Virus record (IMG/VR): IMGVR_UViG_3300027847_000730
Coordinates: 1 to 21,080 of that record
DNA: 21,080 bases
Direction: 5' to 3' (one strand)
From: a virus
Shown here: in pieces, positions 20,730 to 21,080 of the stretch
How positions within the stretch are numbered: the first letter of the stretch is position 1
Layout: each line of letters opens with the position of its first letter
Program-made: the position numbers and the translations under genes
The notes under the pieces: model-generated
What the model was told of the DNA's origin: nothing
Databases searched by the model: none
Seen by the model: only the letters and a program-made list of their open reading frames with translations

Positions 20730-21080
20730 ATGGCTGTAGATTATACTGGTCATAGAATGGGACAAAATAATGCTTCGGGTGATGCCCGTGCGTTATTCCT
20801 AAAACTGTATGCCGGAGAAGTTCTTACTGCATTCCAGAGTAAGAATATTATGATGCCTTTGCATCGTGTTCGTACTATCTCAAAAGGGAAATCTGCTCAA
20901 TTTCCGATGACAGGTAAGTACCGTGATGCTGGTTATCATACTCCCGGTAAAGAAATCATACCGACCGCTGCAAAGCACGGAGAACGTATTGTTTCTATTG
21001 ACGATCTCTTAATCAATGCTCAATTTATTCCGAACATTGATGAAGCAATGTCACACTTCGACATTCGTTCTGTGTACACT
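20730..21080 (+). CDS. major capsid protein (T7 gp10-like), 5' part only
   Basis: The first 117 codons are in the window and run off the right edge. The sequence ARALFLKLYAGEVLTAF, HRVRTISKGKSAQFP and EAMSHFDIRSVYT align clearly with the N-terminal part of T7 gp10 (FLKVFGGEVLTAF, ISSGKSAQFP, DAMNHYDVRSEYT). The start is fixed by the ribosome-binding site AAGGAAAAACAA. Confidence 0.96.
   Translation, partial: MAVDYTGHRMGQNNASGDARALFLKLYAGEVLTAFQSKNIMMPLHRVRTISKGKSAQFPMTGKYRDAGYHTPGKEIIPTAAKHGERIVSIDDLLINAQFIPNIDEAMSHFDIRSVYT

Overview
The window looks like the left half of the genome of a lytic, T7-like podovirus (Autographiviridae type). Every convincing gene is on the + strand. The core gene order follows T7: single-subunit RNA polymerase, ssDNA-binding protein, endonuclease I, lysozyme/amidase, primase-helicase, DNA polymerase, 5'-3' exonuclease, then small virion genes, portal, scaffold and major capsid. 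A MazG-like pyrophosphohydrolase and a monomeric B12-dependent (class II) ribonucleotide reductase sit between the exonuclease and the structural genes. From general knowledge this combination is typical of marine T7-like phages such as cyanophages, pelagiphages and roseophages. The host cannot be named from the sequence. No integrase, and no clear host DNA, is visible.

Layout. (1) 1-874 is almost gene-free and holds five different tandem-repeat arrays, with units of 32, 9, 6, 19 and 10 bp; this is probably a genome-end or control region. (2) 894-2951 carries small early genes punctuated by three near-consensus host sigma70-type promoters, much like the A1/A2/A3 promoters of T7. (3) 2948-5767 is a dense run of about a dozen short unknown early genes, a tRNA-Asp gene with encoded CCA, and a fourth sigma70-type promoter inside a small membrane-protein gene just ahead of the RNA polymerase. 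(4) 5764-14405 is the transcription, replication and lysis module. (5) 14402-16851 is the nucleotide-metabolism pair mazG-nrdJ, joined by stop/start overlaps to the exonuclease gene upstream. (6) 16875-21080 holds small virion-type proteins, portal, scaffold and the start of the capsid gene, which runs off the window.

How it works together (inference from T7). Host RNA polymerase would transcribe the left end from the repeated TTGACA promoters and so make the phage RNA polymerase, which then transcribes replication and structural genes. Endonuclease I and the exonuclease would degrade host DNA. MazG and the reductase would remodel and reduce nucleotides for the phage DNA polymerase, helped by primase-helicase and SSB.

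The most unusual material is the multi-array repeat region, a hairpin whose arm copies a decamer of the first array, two overlapping hairpins that mask the ribosome-binding site of the exonuclease gene, a DNA polymerase with a shortened thioredoxin-binding loop, a lysozyme without the usual catalytic Lys, and a tRNA lacking the conserved D-loop GG.
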